Below are positions 43,150 through 51,574 of a stretch of 64,000 nt of DNA, in pieces (position 1 is the first letter of the stretch; every line of letters starts with the position of its first letter). The position numbers and the translations under genes were made by a program. The stretch is taken from positions 33,345 to 97,344 of the forward strand of contig JBAYJD010000003.1 of NCBI GenBank assembly GCA_041665305.1, written 5' to 3'. Source of the stretch: YA12-FULL-51-18 sp041665305. GTDB lineage: Bacteria; Elusimicrobiota; Elusimicrobia; Elusimicrobiales; UBA9959. The notes beneath the pieces are model-generated. The model made no database searches and had not been told where the DNA came from. It saw only the letters and a program-made list of their open reading frames with translations.

Positions 43150-43176
43150 TAAAAATTTTTGCCGCAAAAATTTTTA
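43150..43176. repeat. Family B palindrome, joined to a start codon
   Basis: TAAAAATTTTTGCCGC then AAAAATTTTTA, nearly its own reverse complement; the ATG at 43177 follows. Composite with the family A copy just upstream. Confidence 0.8.
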
Positions 43177-44160
43177 ATGAAAACACTTATATTCTCCGTC
43201 ATTTTACTGCTGCCATGTCCCGTCCGGCTCCAGGCCCAGGGACCGGATGCGCCGCTCATGCCCTACCGGGTGGGCCGCCTGTGGGGCTACGCCGACCGGG
43301 CAAAGAAGATCAGGGTCCAGCCGCGTTTTGATTTTGCCTGGCCGTTCCGGGACGGCAGGGCCATGGTGCTTTCCGGAGGCAGGTACGGGTTCGTGGATCC
43401 CGAAGGCGGGCAGGTCGTAAAGCCTTCCTACCAGGCGGCCGGAGAATTCCGCGAAGGACTGGCGCCCGTAAAATTCAAAGGCGTCTGGGGTTACATAGAC
43501 AAGGACGGGAATACCGCCGTCCCTTTTGAATACTCGGAGGCCCTGCAGCCGAGCGAAGGGCTGGCGGCGGCAAAAAAAGACGGGCGTTGGGGGGTGCTGG
43601 ATCTCGCGTCAAAGCAATTCACTCCCGTAAAATACGACGAGCTCTTCCCGTTCAGCCAGGGTCTGGCGAGGGTCAAAGCCGGCGAACTGTACGGTTATAT
43701 AGACAGAACCGGCGCCGAGGCCGTCCCGCCGGTTTACGCCGAAGCGTTCCCTTTCCGGGACGGTTTCGCCACGGCCCGCCTGCGCGTGCAGTACGGCTTT
43801 ATCAGCCTGGCCGCAAAGAATTTCAAATCAAAAGATTTTTTCAACATCGGTCCCTATACCGAAGGCCTGGCGCACGCGGAGAGCAGGACGGACGCCTCCA
43901 ACCGGTGCGGCTACATCGACGCGGAAGGGACCGTAAGGATACCGTTCTCTTATTTCATGTGCGCGTCGTTCAGCGAGGGACTGGCCCCGGTCCTGAGATC
44001 GCTGACCGGGAAATGGGGGTTTATAGACAGGACGGGGAAGGCGGCGACAGCCTTCAAATACGACGAGGTGTCGGGCTTCAGCGACGGCGCGGCGAAAGCG
44101 GTCGTGAAAGGAAAAGTGTTTTATATCGACAGGACAGGCGCGGAATACTTTCGCAGATAA
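43177..44160 (+). CDS. Exported WG-repeat protein
   Basis: 327 residues. Signal peptide MKTLIFSVILLLPCPVRLQAQG. The mature protein is a series of about nine WG (beta-propeller-like) repeats of roughly 33 residues: WGYADR, YGFVDP, WGYIDK, WGVLDL, YGYIDR, YGFISL, CGYIDA, WGFIDR, then a final VFYIDR. Such repeats make a flat interaction surface and their molecular role is usually unknown. The start is immediately after a family B repeat with no separate ribosome site, and the stop lies in a family A repeat, so both ends of the gene are set in repeat DNA. Confidence 0.88.
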   Translation: MKTLIFSVILLLPCPVRLQAQGPDAPLMPYRVGRLWGYADRAKKIRVQPRFDFAWPFRDGRAMVLSGGRYGFVDPEGGQVVKPSYQAAGEFREGLAPVKFKGVWGYIDKDGNTAVPFEYSEALQPSEGLAAAKKDGRWGVLDLASKQFTPVKYDELFPFSQGLARVKAGELYGYIDRTGAEAVPPVYAEAFPFRDGFATARLRVQYGFISLAAKNFKSKDFFNIGPYTEGLAHAESRTDASNRCGYIDAEGTVRIPFSYFMCASFSEGLAPVLRSLTGKWGFIDRTGKAATAFKYDEVSGFSDGAAKAVVKGKVFYIDRTGAEYFRR

Positions 44161-44184
44161 AATGTCGTAAGACGACATTTTATC
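44156..44184. repeat. Family A palindrome overlapping the WG-protein stop
   Basis: Perfect 13-base arms GATAAAATGTCGT and ACGACATTTTATC with a 3-base loop AAG. Contains the TAA stop at 44158-44160. Confidence 0.85.
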
Positions 44185-44188
44185 GTAC

Positions 44189-44236
44189 CCGACACGGGTT
44201 TTTATCCATCCCCGTGTCGGAAATGTCGTAGGACGA
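44189..44236. repeat. Family D inverted repeat plus half family A
   Basis: CCGACACGGG (44189-44198) and CCCGTGTCGG (44211-44220), perfect 10-base arms with a 12-base loop, followed by a half family A (AAATGTCGTAGGACGA). The same D motif recurs at 60682-60713 beside a family A copy. Confidence 0.75.
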
Positions 44237-44242
44237 GCCGGC

Positions 44243-45451
44243 CTACCGCCGGCCGTTGTCCTTGTTCTCAAGCTGCTTTTTAAGCACCTCGCCCAGCGAA
44301 CCCATACTTTCAACCTCGGCCGAATCCCCGCGCTGGTAATTCTTCAGTACGGCGGCATCGATCTCCGCTTCGCGGCTTATCTCCGCCGGTATCAGCGAGA
44401 TCCTTTTATTCTCCCTGTCCACCGCTTCCACCTTCACCTCTATGGTCTGCCCGACCGCAAGGACCTCCGACGGGTGCTGGATCTTCTTTTCCACGCCCAG
44501 CCTGGAAATATGGATAAGCCCGTCCACGCCCTCGCCCAAAGTGACGAAAGCGCCGAACGGGGCCAGCCGGGAAACGACGCCGGTCTGATAGGAACCGGCC
44601 GGCCAGGTTTCGGCGGCCAGGTCCCAGGGATTGGGCAGGGCGTCCTTCAGGCTGAAAGACAACCGCCCGTTCTCCCAATCCAGCTTTTTAACAATAACTT
44701 CCACCTGCTGCCCCGTGGAAAGGATGTCGCCGACATTTTCGGTCCTGTTCCAGGCGAGCTCCGAGACCGGAAGCAGTCCCTCGACCCCGCCGATATCCAC
44801 AAAAGCGCCGAATTTTTGTATGGAAGTCACCACGCCTTTTATTTTGTCGCCTTCTTTCAGCGAAGCTTTCAAAGCTTCGGTTTTTATCCGGCGCTCTTTC
44901 TCTACGATATTTTTACGCGAAAGCACCACATTTCTGCCGCCGCACTCTATTATCTCGAACCTCAGCGGCCTGCCCAGATAATTCTCTTTGTTCTCCTCGC
45001 GCCGGACGCCCATCTGCGAAAAAGGGCAGAAAGCCCGCGCCCCCCCCAGGATCTCGATCTCGAACCCGCCCTTTAATTCTTTGACCGCCGTTCCTTCCAC
45101 CTGAGTACCGTTGCGGAAAGCCTCCTCAAGCTGCGCCCTGGCGGCCGGACCGGAGCCTATCCTGGTGGTAAAATGCATCTCCCCGTTCTCGGAGAACAGG
45201 AACCAAGCGGCCACCTTGTCCCCCTCTTTAACGGTCAGTTTCCCGTTCGTGTCCAGCAGTTCTTTTTTATCCAGATAACCTTCGCCTTTGCCGCCCACCG
45301 CAAGAAAGGCCCAATCGGCGGTTATTTTAACGATAACGGCCTCTATCTTCTGGCCCGGTTCGAGTTTCGAAGGTTTTTTATAGGTTCTCTCCAGCATTTC
45401 CGCGAAATTTTCCTCGCCTCCGGCTTCTTCAGATAAATCGTCATTTTTCAT
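44243..45451 (-). CDS. S1-domain RNA-binding protein (30S ribosomal protein S1-like)
   Basis: 402 residues; AAGGAA before the ATG. Four S1 domains: about 25-95 (GQKIEAVIVKITADWAFLAVGGKGEGYL), 110-180 (VEGTAVKELKGGFEIEILGGARAFCPFSQM), 195-265 (IKGVVTSIQKFGAFVDIGGVEGLLPVSEL) and 280-355 (YQTGVVSRLAPFGAFVTLGEGVDGLIHISRL). S1 proteins help mRNA bind the 30S subunit. With four domains rather than six it resembles the shorter forms in several phyla. The region also carries an acidic N-terminus and a Ser/Glu-rich tail. Confidence 0.9.
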   Translation of the reverse strand: MKNDDLSEEAGGEENFAEMLERTYKKPSKLEPGQKIEAVIVKITADWAFLAVGGKGEGYLDKKELLDTNGKLTVKEGDKVAAWFLFSENGEMHFTTRIGSGPAARAQLEEAFRNGTQVEGTAVKELKGGFEIEILGGARAFCPFSQMGVRREENKENYLGRPLRFEIIECGGRNVVLSRKNIVEKERRIKTEALKASLKEGDKIKGVVTSIQKFGAFVDIGGVEGLLPVSELAWNRTENVGDILSTGQQVEVIVKKLDWENGRLSFSLKDALPNPWDLAAETWPAGSYQTGVVSRLAPFGAFVTLGEGVDGLIHISRLGVEKKIQHPSEVLAVGQTIEVKVEAVDRENKRISLIPAEISREAEIDAAVLKNYQRGDSAEVESMGSLGEVLKKQLENKDNGRR

Positions 45452-45477
45452 ATTGGTTCCTTTTTCGCTATTTATTT

Positions 45478-45915
45478 TTATCGCACGGGTCTATTTACTA
45501 CCTTACCCGGTGCGACGCCGTAGGCTGCGTAAATTTTGTCCGGGATCCGCGCGGGGCGTCCGGTCCTGTAATTTATCCAGACCCACAGCGTGCATCCCCG
45601 GCATACAAGCTTTCCGTCGGCGGCGTCGGTTATCTCATACCGGCGGACCGAAGAGGCTTTTTCGGCCGTCTCTATCCAGGTCCTTATTATGACGGAATCT
45701 TCGGGCCGCACCTGGGCCAGATAATCTATCTCATGGCGGCGCACCACCCAGCCTTCGCCTTCCTCCAGCATCAATTCGCCGGACAGGCCGCAGGCCGCGG
45801 TATGCCCGGTCGACGCCTCCATGAACCAGCCCAGGTAAACGAGATTGTTGACATGTCCCAGGCCGTCTATCTCATCGGGCGAAACTTTATGCCGCAGTTC
45901 AAAATAATTGGCCAT
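45478..45915 (-). CDS. Acyl-CoA thioesterase (4-hydroxybenzoyl-CoA thioesterase / YbgC-like)
   Basis: 145 residues, hot-dog fold. The active-site motif DEIDGLGHVNNLVYLGWF near residue 15 corresponds to the D..GHVNN pattern where the Asp is catalytic. It hydrolyses acyl- or aromatic-CoA thioesters in the cytoplasm; YbgC relatives work with the Tol-Pal system, but no tol genes are near. Exact substrate unknown. Confidence 0.88.
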   Translation of the reverse strand: MANYFELRHKVSPDEIDGLGHVNNLVYLGWFMEASTGHTAACGLSGELMLEEGEGWVVRRHEIDYLAQVRPEDSVIIRTWIETAEKASSVRRYEITDAADGKLVCRGCTLWVWINYRTGRPARIPDKIYAAYGVAPGKVVNRPVR

Positions 45916-46106
45916 GCTAATAAGACAATTATACTATTTTGGGGAGCCCGGTTTTATCCTTCTCCGCCGTGGACCGGAAGGCCTACCCAGCATGGGCCGT
46001 TCTGTGCGGGTGCAGAAGGGTACAAAGACCCTTTCCGCCTTTTGTTCCGGAACATATACTATATGCGTCGTACGGCCGGAACAATCTTTGCGTGAGGTCG
46101 CATCTT

Positions 46107-46604
46107 ATGAATAGAACCGCTGTTTCCTTGATGCTCGCAGTCTCGCTTATACCATGCGGCGCGTTCGCCGATTCCACCCTTGAATCGGTCGCCGAGATAT
46201 CTAAAAACGCAGCCGTCAGCGCCGATCTTACAGAAGCCGCCGGACTGGCCTCGCGGCCGCTGGACGGAGCTGCGCTGAAAAACGCCGCCCCGGCTGTGGC
46301 TCTGGCCCTTGCTCCGGACAAAAACGAGCCATTAAAATTAAGCGCCGCCCGGCAACATGAAGTACGGCCGATACCGGCCTTATCCGCCGTCAAAGACCCC
46401 GCGCCGGCGCAAAGAGCCGGACACAGGAGCTTCAGGGAAAGGCTGGCGGACGGTTTTCAGGCGGCGGCGATGCTTCCGGCGGGCACACTGCTGATGGTTT
46501 CCGAAGCGGTCGGCATCCCCGTTTTGGGCGATATTATCGCCGCCGCAGCCGCCATCGCTTCTATCGCGCTTACGCCGGTGGCGTTCATAGCTAATTTCTT
46601 CTGA
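46107..46604 (+). CDS. Exported protein of unknown function
   Basis: 165 residues; start at 46107 is preceded by GTGAGG and gives a signal peptide MNRTAVSLMLAVSLIPCGAFAD. The middle is Ala/Pro/Lys-rich and low-complexity. Two hydrophobic stretches near the end (MLPAGTLLMVSEAVGIPVLGDII; AAAAIASIALTPVAFIANFF) look like membrane or hairpin helices. No family recognised. The 190-base region upstream contains GGCCTACCCAGCATGGG, which shares short motifs with the region upstream of another exported protein at 51334. Confidence 0.65.
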   Translation: MNRTAVSLMLAVSLIPCGAFADSTLESVAEISKNAAVSADLTEAAGLASRPLDGAALKNAAPAVALALAPDKNEPLKLSAARQHEVRPIPALSAVKDPAPAQRAGHRSFRERLADGFQAAAMLPAGTLLMVSEAVGIPVLGDIIAAAAAIASIALTPVAFIANFF

Positions 46605-46605
46605 C

Positions 46606-49600
46606 TCAGATATAAAAATATTTGGCTTTCGGATTATGAAGTACGAAAGCCGAAACGGAGGCTTCCGGGTCCATCATAAAATTATCCGTCAGTTTCATCT
46701 TAACATCGCCCTCAGGCCTGAGCAGATTAAAAAGCTGTTTCTGGTCGGCCAGGTCCGGGCAGGACGGGTAACCGAACGAATAGCGCCGCCCCCTGTAATG
46801 GACCCGGCGCAAAGGCGTGTCCGAACGGGGTTCGGCGAAGCCCCAGTCTTCCCTTATCTTGTAATGCAGCGCCTCGGCGAAAGCCTCCGCCAGGCTTAAG
46901 GCCAGGGCTTCCACGATGTAAGAGCGCAGATAATTGCCTTTCTCCCGTTCGCGGCGGGAAAATTCGGCCACCCCTTCGCCGCAGGTAACGGCCATCAGCG
47001 CCAGGTAGTCCTGTTTTCCGTTCGGGGCCGCAAAAAAATCGGCCAGGCAAAGCCGCTCCGCGTCATGCTGGCGCGGAAAATCTATAGTCTCCACGATCTT
47101 TCCGTCCCGGCCGTAAAAAAGCAGGCTGTCGCCGTCCGCGGCCGCCTTGAAGAACCGGTAAACCCCGCGCGGTTTTATAAGGCGTTCGCGCAGCACCTCT
47201 TCCTTCATGCCGTCCATGATCTTTTTTGTCGCGGCGGCTTTTTCCTCGTCTGTCTTTTTCAGCTTCAGGAAGCGCAGGTTGAACAGGTCCGGGTCCATCT
47301 CGGCGAACAATTCAGCCAGGTCATAATCCCCTAAAAAATGCCTCTCCAGGTCCTTCGGGACCGGAATCTCGTCCGGCCGGAACCTCTCGCCGTATTTCGC
47401 CGTTACGGCCCCGGGGGCGGAGGCGCGCGGGGCCGCAGCCTGCGGAACCGCCTTCAGGCTTGCGCTTGCCGGCCTTCCGCCGACTACATAGTTAAGCGCG
47501 CTGTTAAGTCCATCCATGGCGTCGGGCGCGTAGAAAACAGGCCCCTTATAAACCGGCGCCATATTGGCTGCCACGAATCCCGCCGTCAAAGCCGCGCCGC
47601 CGGCCAGCAAAGGGGCCGTCACGCCGGCTCCTGCAAGTTCGCGGGCGGTAATTGTCATCTGCTCGGTGGAACGGACCAGAAGTCCGGAGAGGCCGATAAA
47701 ATCCGGCTTCTCTTTGAGGGCCGCGGCCACTATGGCCTCGGGAGGCACCTTCACGCCCATGTCTATGACCTCAAAACCATTGGCCTCGAAGATGATGTTC
47801 ACTAGGTTCTTGCCTATATCGTGGACGTCGCCTTTGACCGTGGCCAGCAGGAACCGGCCGCGCTTCGGGATATTACCGGCCTTCAGCGCCGGTTCCAGCT
47901 CCGACACCGCCTCCTTTACCACCTCGGCGCTCTGGAGCACCTCGGTGACTATCAGACCGCCCCCGGAGAACAGCCTGCCGACCTCCCCCATAGCCTTCAG
48001 AACCGGCCCGTTGATCACGGCCAGAGGTTCCATGCCGCCGGCTAAAAGCTCTTTCACCGCCTCCCGCGCCCCCGCCCTGGAACCGTTCAGGATCATACCG
48101 TAAAGCCTGTCCTCCGGAGAAGACGCGGCCGCCGCAACGGCGGCCGGCGCGCCGCTCTGTTTTTCCCTGAAATAAGCGGCAAAGGTACCGGCCGGGTCCG
48201 GCGCGCGGGCAAGCAGAAGGTCTTCGGAAAGTTTTACTTCGTTCGCCGGGAGCTGGGAGTACCGTTTAAGTTTCTCTATGTTTACGATGGCCAGATCCAG
48301 CCCGGCCCTGATGGCATGATGCAGAAAGACCGCGTTCAGGACCTCCCGCCCGGCCGGAGGAAGGCCGAAAGACACATTGCTCACGCCCAGGATCGTTTTT
48401 GAAAGCGGGAATTCCTTCTTCAGCCGTTCCAGGGCCTTCAAGGTCTCACGGGCGCTTTGGGAGTATTCCCCTCCGACGCCCACCGGGAACACCAGCGCGT
48501 CAAAAATCATATCTTCCGCCGCCAGTCCGCATTTTTCAGTAAAGAATCCGTAACCGCGCCGGGCGATCTCCAGTTTGCGTTCCGCCGTCAGGGGAATACC
48601 TTTTTCCTTATCTTCGTCGATAAGCCCGAACACCAGCTTGCCGCCGTAAAGCTTTATGAGGCCCGCGGCTTCGCGCGGCCGCCCCTCTCCGAACTCGAAA
48701 TTAACGGAATTCAGGAGGCACTGTCCCGGAGCGAGTTTGAGCCCCTCTTCCATCACCCGCAGATCGGTGGTGTCTATCATGACCGGCGTGCGCACCGCGT
48801 GGAACAGCTTGGGGAAAAAAATTTTGGCGTCCTCCAGCTCGTTCCTTTCGGGATTGGAAAGGCAGACATCCAGCACATGCGCCCCGGCGCGGACCTGGGC
48901 CTTGGCCATCTCCACGGCCTTGTCCCAGTCACCCGCCGCCGCGATGTCGCGGAATTTTTTGGAACCGATGGAATTATTCCGCTCCCCGACCATAAGCGGC
49001 GGTTCTATCTCGCGGTAATAAAGCGCTTCGATGCCGGAAACCGCCCAGCCGCCGCCTTGTCCCGAAACCCGGGGTTTCAGGCCCTTAAGCGCGGCAGCAA
49101 GGGCTTTTATATGCCCCGGCCCCGTGCCGCAGCAGCCGCCGGCGGCGTTCAGCAGTCCGGCACCGGCATACCCGCCCATCACGGCTGCGAACTCTTCCGG
49201 CGTCTCGGCATATTTTCCGTTCTCGTCCGGCAGGCCGGCGTTAGGCATGGCCAGGACCGGGAACCTTGAAACTTTTGAAAGAGTCTCCAGCCGCAGCGCC
49301 AGGTCTTTGGGCCCGGTGGAACAGTTGAACCCGAGGGCGCTTAAAGGGAAATGTTCCAGCGAAACGCAGACCGCTTCGATATCCTGCCCGCTCAACATGG
49401 TGTTTTTGCGGTCCATGGTGACCGAAACCATAACCGGCAGGCGGCGGCCGTTCTTTGAAAAAGCCCTGGAAGCGGCCGCCAGCGCCGCCTTGATGTTGGA
49501 GATATCATGGGCGGTCTCCACCAGCAGGAGATCCACCCGCCCTTCCATCAGGGCGCAGATCTGCTCGTAATAAACATCGGTAAATTCGTCGAAAGTCGCC

Positions 49601-49998
49601 CCGCCGGTCACAAAAAGCGCCTTGTTGGTCGGCCCGATGGAACCGGCGACGAAGCGCGGCTTGTCCGGAGTGGAGGACGCCGCCGCGGCCTCCCTGGCCA
49701 GGCGCACGGCGGCCAGGTTCAGCTCTTTTACTTTGTCCGGCAGGCCGTATTCCGCGAGCACAAAGCGGTTCGCGCCGAAGGTGTTCGTCTCCACTACATC
49801 GGCGCCGGCGGACAGATAATCCAGATGCGCCTGTTTTATGACATCAGGCCTTGAGAGGGAAAGGTACTCGTTTAAGCCCTCATAGCCCTTGAAATCCTCC
49901 GGCTTGAGCTTTAACTTTTCCAAATACGAGCCCATGGCTCCGTCGAAGATCACGATCTTCTCTTTAAAAATCTTATGGAATTTTTCTTCGGTTGGCAT
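46606..49998 (-). CDS. metH: Cobalamin-dependent methionine synthase
   Basis: 1130 residues, full-length five-module enzyme. Homocysteine-binding domain to about 310 (FDGAMGSYLE, zinc Cys in LGFNCSTGP and GGCCGTGPGHI), pterin-binding domain about 325-590 (LMVGERNNSIGSKKF), B12 cap about 640-725, cobalamin domain about 735-870 with GDVHDIGKNLV (the His that replaces the lower ligand), and an AdoMet reactivation domain to the end (RGRRYSFGYPSCPDL). Makes methionine from homocysteine with methyltetrahydrofolate. On the minus strand TATATAATC lies about 6 bases before the ATG with no ribosome site, suggesting a leaderless message. Confidence 0.97.
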   Translation of the reverse strand: MPTEEKFHKIFKEKIVIFDGAMGSYLEKLKLKPEDFKGYEGLNEYLSLSRPDVIKQAHLDYLSAGADVVETNTFGANRFVLAEYGLPDKVKELNLAAVRLAREAAAASSTPDKPRFVAGSIGPTNKALFVTGGATFDEFTDVYYEQICALMEGRVDLLLVETAHDISNIKAALAAASRAFSKNGRRLPVMVSVTMDRKNTMLSGQDIEAVCVSLEHFPLSALGFNCSTGPKDLALRLETLSKVSRFPVLAMPNAGLPDENGKYAETPEEFAAVMGGYAGAGLLNAAGGCCGTGPGHIKALAAALKGLKPRVSGQGGGWAVSGIEALYYREIEPPLMVGERNNSIGSKKFRDIAAAGDWDKAVEMAKAQVRAGAHVLDVCLSNPERNELEDAKIFFPKLFHAVRTPVMIDTTDLRVMEEGLKLAPGQCLLNSVNFEFGEGRPREAAGLIKLYGGKLVFGLIDEDKEKGIPLTAERKLEIARRGYGFFTEKCGLAAEDMIFDALVFPVGVGGEYSQSARETLKALERLKKEFPLSKTILGVSNVSFGLPPAGREVLNAVFLHHAIRAGLDLAIVNIEKLKRYSQLPANEVKLSEDLLLARAPDPAGTFAAYFREKQSGAPAAVAAAASSPEDRLYGMILNGSRAGAREAVKELLAGGMEPLAVINGPVLKAMGEVGRLFSGGGLIVTEVLQSAEVVKEAVSELEPALKAGNIPKRGRFLLATVKGDVHDIGKNLVNIIFEANGFEVIDMGVKVPPEAIVAAALKEKPDFIGLSGLLVRSTEQMTITARELAGAGVTAPLLAGGAALTAGFVAANMAPVYKGPVFYAPDAMDGLNSALNYVVGGRPASASLKAVPQAAAPRASAPGAVTAKYGERFRPDEIPVPKDLERHFLGDYDLAELFAEMDPDLFNLRFLKLKKTDEEKAAATKKIMDGMKEEVLRERLIKPRGVYRFFKAAADGDSLLFYGRDGKIVETIDFPRQHDAERLCLADFFAAPNGKQDYLALMAVTCGEGVAEFSRREREKGNYLRSYIVEALALSLAEAFAEALHYKIREDWGFAEPRSDTPLRRVHYRGRRYSFGYPSCPDLADQKQLFNLLRPEGDVKMKLTDNFMMDPEASVSAFVLHNPKAKYFYI

Positions 49999-50063
49999 TT
50001 ATAGATTATATAAAATACCGTCCTCCCCAGGGCGGCCGGATTAAGGATCCTTGCTTGTAAAGG

Positions 50064-50867
50064 TTAAAAAAAGAGCTCCGCGGCGTTGGCGGAGGTATAT
50101 TCGGCGAGTTCTTCCGGCTTCACTCCGAGATATTCGGCCACGGCGCGGCCTATTTCGGGGATCCAGGACGGATCGTTCCGTTGGCCGCGCCTGCTTTGCA
50201 CCGGCAGATAGGGACAATCCGTTTCCAGAACGATGTTCGTTAATCCCGCTTTTTTCACGATCACGCGCAAGTCATCGTTCTTTTTATAGGTAAAGGTGCC
50301 GTTGACACCTAGGAACAATCCAAGGTCCAGGCCCGTCTTGGCGTCTTCCCAGCTCCCGGAGAAGCAATGCAGCACGCCGCGCGCCCGTTTGCGGACGCCG
50401 AGCGTCCATTGTTTCTTTAGTTCCAGGGCCAGGTCCAGATACGCGTTGTCGGTTTTGACCTCTTTACCGTTGCGCGCGTGAAAAACACAGATCTTGGCCG
50501 CGGAATTGGACATCGCGAGCTGCGCTTCCAGCAATTTGAACTGGGCATCTTTTTTGGAATTGTCGTAGTAATAATCCAGCCCTATCTCTCCGAGGCCGGA
50601 GCAGCTCTCTTTTTTCAGGAAGCCGGAAAGGGCCTTAAGATTTTCAGGCGTTAATTCCTCCACATATTGGGGATGGAGGCCGAAGACGGCGGTTATTTTG
50701 CCTTTATATCCGGCGCAAAGCGCCTCCGCCGGCGCCCACTCCCCGGCGGAACAGGCGACCTCGATCATTTTCTCCACGCCGCTTTTAAACGCCCGTTCTA
50801 TGACCCCGGCGCGGTCCGCGTCGAAGGAACCGTCGTTAAGATGCGAATGAGTTTCAATAAAGCGCAT
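50064..50867 (-). CDS. tatD: TatD-family metal-dependent DNase
   Basis: 267 residues, TIM-barrel amidohydrolase. FIETHSHLND at the start holds the first metal histidines; GEIGLDYYYD, FHARN and LHCFSGSWEDA, then LETDCPYLPVQS complete the metal site. TatD proteins are 3'-5' exonucleases acting on DNA or RNA in quality control and repair. The start codon lies at the edge of a family A palindrome, with no ribosome site. Confidence 0.93.
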   Translation of the reverse strand: MRFIETHSHLNDGSFDADRAGVIERAFKSGVEKMIEVACSAGEWAPAEALCAGYKGKITAVFGLHPQYVEELTPENLKALSGFLKKESCSGLGEIGLDYYYDNSKKDAQFKLLEAQLAMSNSAAKICVFHARNGKEVKTDNAYLDLALELKKQWTLGVRKRARGVLHCFSGSWEDAKTGLDLGLFLGVNGTFTYKKNDDLRVIVKKAGLTNIVLETDCPYLPVQSRRGQRNDPSWIPEIGRAVAEYLGVKPEELAEYTSANAAELFF

Positions 50868-50892
50868 AAAATGTCGTTTTACGACATTTTAT
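50866..50892. repeat. Family A palindrome between two minus-strand genes
   Basis: Perfect 12-base arms ATAAAATGTCGT and ACGACATTTTAT, loop TTT. One end overlaps the tatD start codon, the other contains the TAA stop of the upstream gene (KMS, stop). Confidence 0.88.
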
Positions 50893-51334
50893 TAAGCACG
50901 GCTAGTCTTTTATTCACCCGGCCTATTTCCGCCGCAATGATCCAGGTTTGCGCTTCCGCCACACCCGAAACCAGGCTACCGGATAAACCTGCGGACTCTT
51001 CGCTGTCGCGCGATAACCTGGAAGACTCCGCTTTAAGCAGCCGCTTTATCTTGCCAAGCTCAGCTTTGTCGGATGAGCGGACGAGAAGCTCATGCATTTT
51101 TTGTTCCACAAGTTTCTTGTCCTTCAGATATGTGAATTTGTCGTTTATCCATGTCTGGTACAGGTTTGCAAGGGACTCCTGCGCCATTTCCGGAGCCTGG
51201 ACCTCCGGCACAACTATCTGCACCATGGCCCCATTCGCATCCGCCGCCTTAAGGATCCGGAGATCGGTGAACTCCTCCGCATATGCCGCGCCGGACGCCG
51301 CCGCAAAAACCATCGCTATCAATATTTTTTTCAT
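50879..51334 (-). CDS. Exported helical protein of unknown function
   Basis: 151 residues; AGGAGA before the ATG at 51334 (an upstream frame to 51391 is not used). Signal peptide MKKILIAMVFAAASGAAYAEE. The mature part is mostly charged alpha helix (LRILKAADANGAMVQIVVPEV, then KDKKLVEQKMHELLVRSSD). No family recognised. The last residues NKMS come from a family A palindrome. Upstream (51380-51475) are a TTGTAG..CTACAA palindrome, an ATGGGT..ACCCAT hairpin and a GGACCTACCC motif. Confidence 0.68.
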   Translation of the reverse strand: MKKILIAMVFAAASGAAYAEEFTDLRILKAADANGAMVQIVVPEVQAPEMAQESLANLYQTWINDKFTYLKDKKLVEQKMHELLVRSSDKAELGKIKRLLKAESSRLSRDSEESAGLSGSLVSGVAEAQTWIIAAEIGRVNKRLAVLNKMS

Positions 51335-51396
51335 TTTTTCTCCTATGATACGACCAAAGCACCGGGGAGGCGTTCCCTTACCCCCGATCATTTATA

Positions 51397-51475
51397 TTGT
51401 AGTTCTACAACGGCTGTTCAGCATGGGTATAAGGACCCATAACCCGGTAGTTTTTGGACCTACCCGGTTCGACTA
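51397..51475. promoter_or_regulatory. Leader with stacked inverted repeats upstream of exported-protein gene
   Basis: TTGTAG/CTACAA (51397-51410) and ATGGGT/ACCCAT (51424-51441), then GGACCTACCCGG near 51460. CAGCATGGG and CCTACCC also occur upstream of the exported protein at 46107. Possible operators; no factor known. Confidence 0.35.
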
Positions 51476-51500
51476 AATTTTCCCTGCTGGGTTGAAATAA

Positions 51501-51535
51501 GATAATCCGCAGATTCCACAGATTTTCGCAGATTC
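51501..51535. repeat. Family C repeat (CGCAGATT type), short copy
   Basis: ATAATCCGCAGATTCCACAG then ATTTTCGCAGATT. Related to 1595-1643 and 62465-62521. Confidence 0.65.
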
Positions 51536-51547
51536 GTAAAGGTACGG

Positions 51548-51574
51548 TAAAAATTTTCGCGGCGAAAATTTTTA
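51548..51574. repeat. Family B palindrome containing the prfB stop
   Basis: TAAAAATTTTCGCGGCG then AAAATTTTTA, the most regular family B copy. The stop codon of the minus-strand prfB gene is part of it. Confidence 0.85.
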
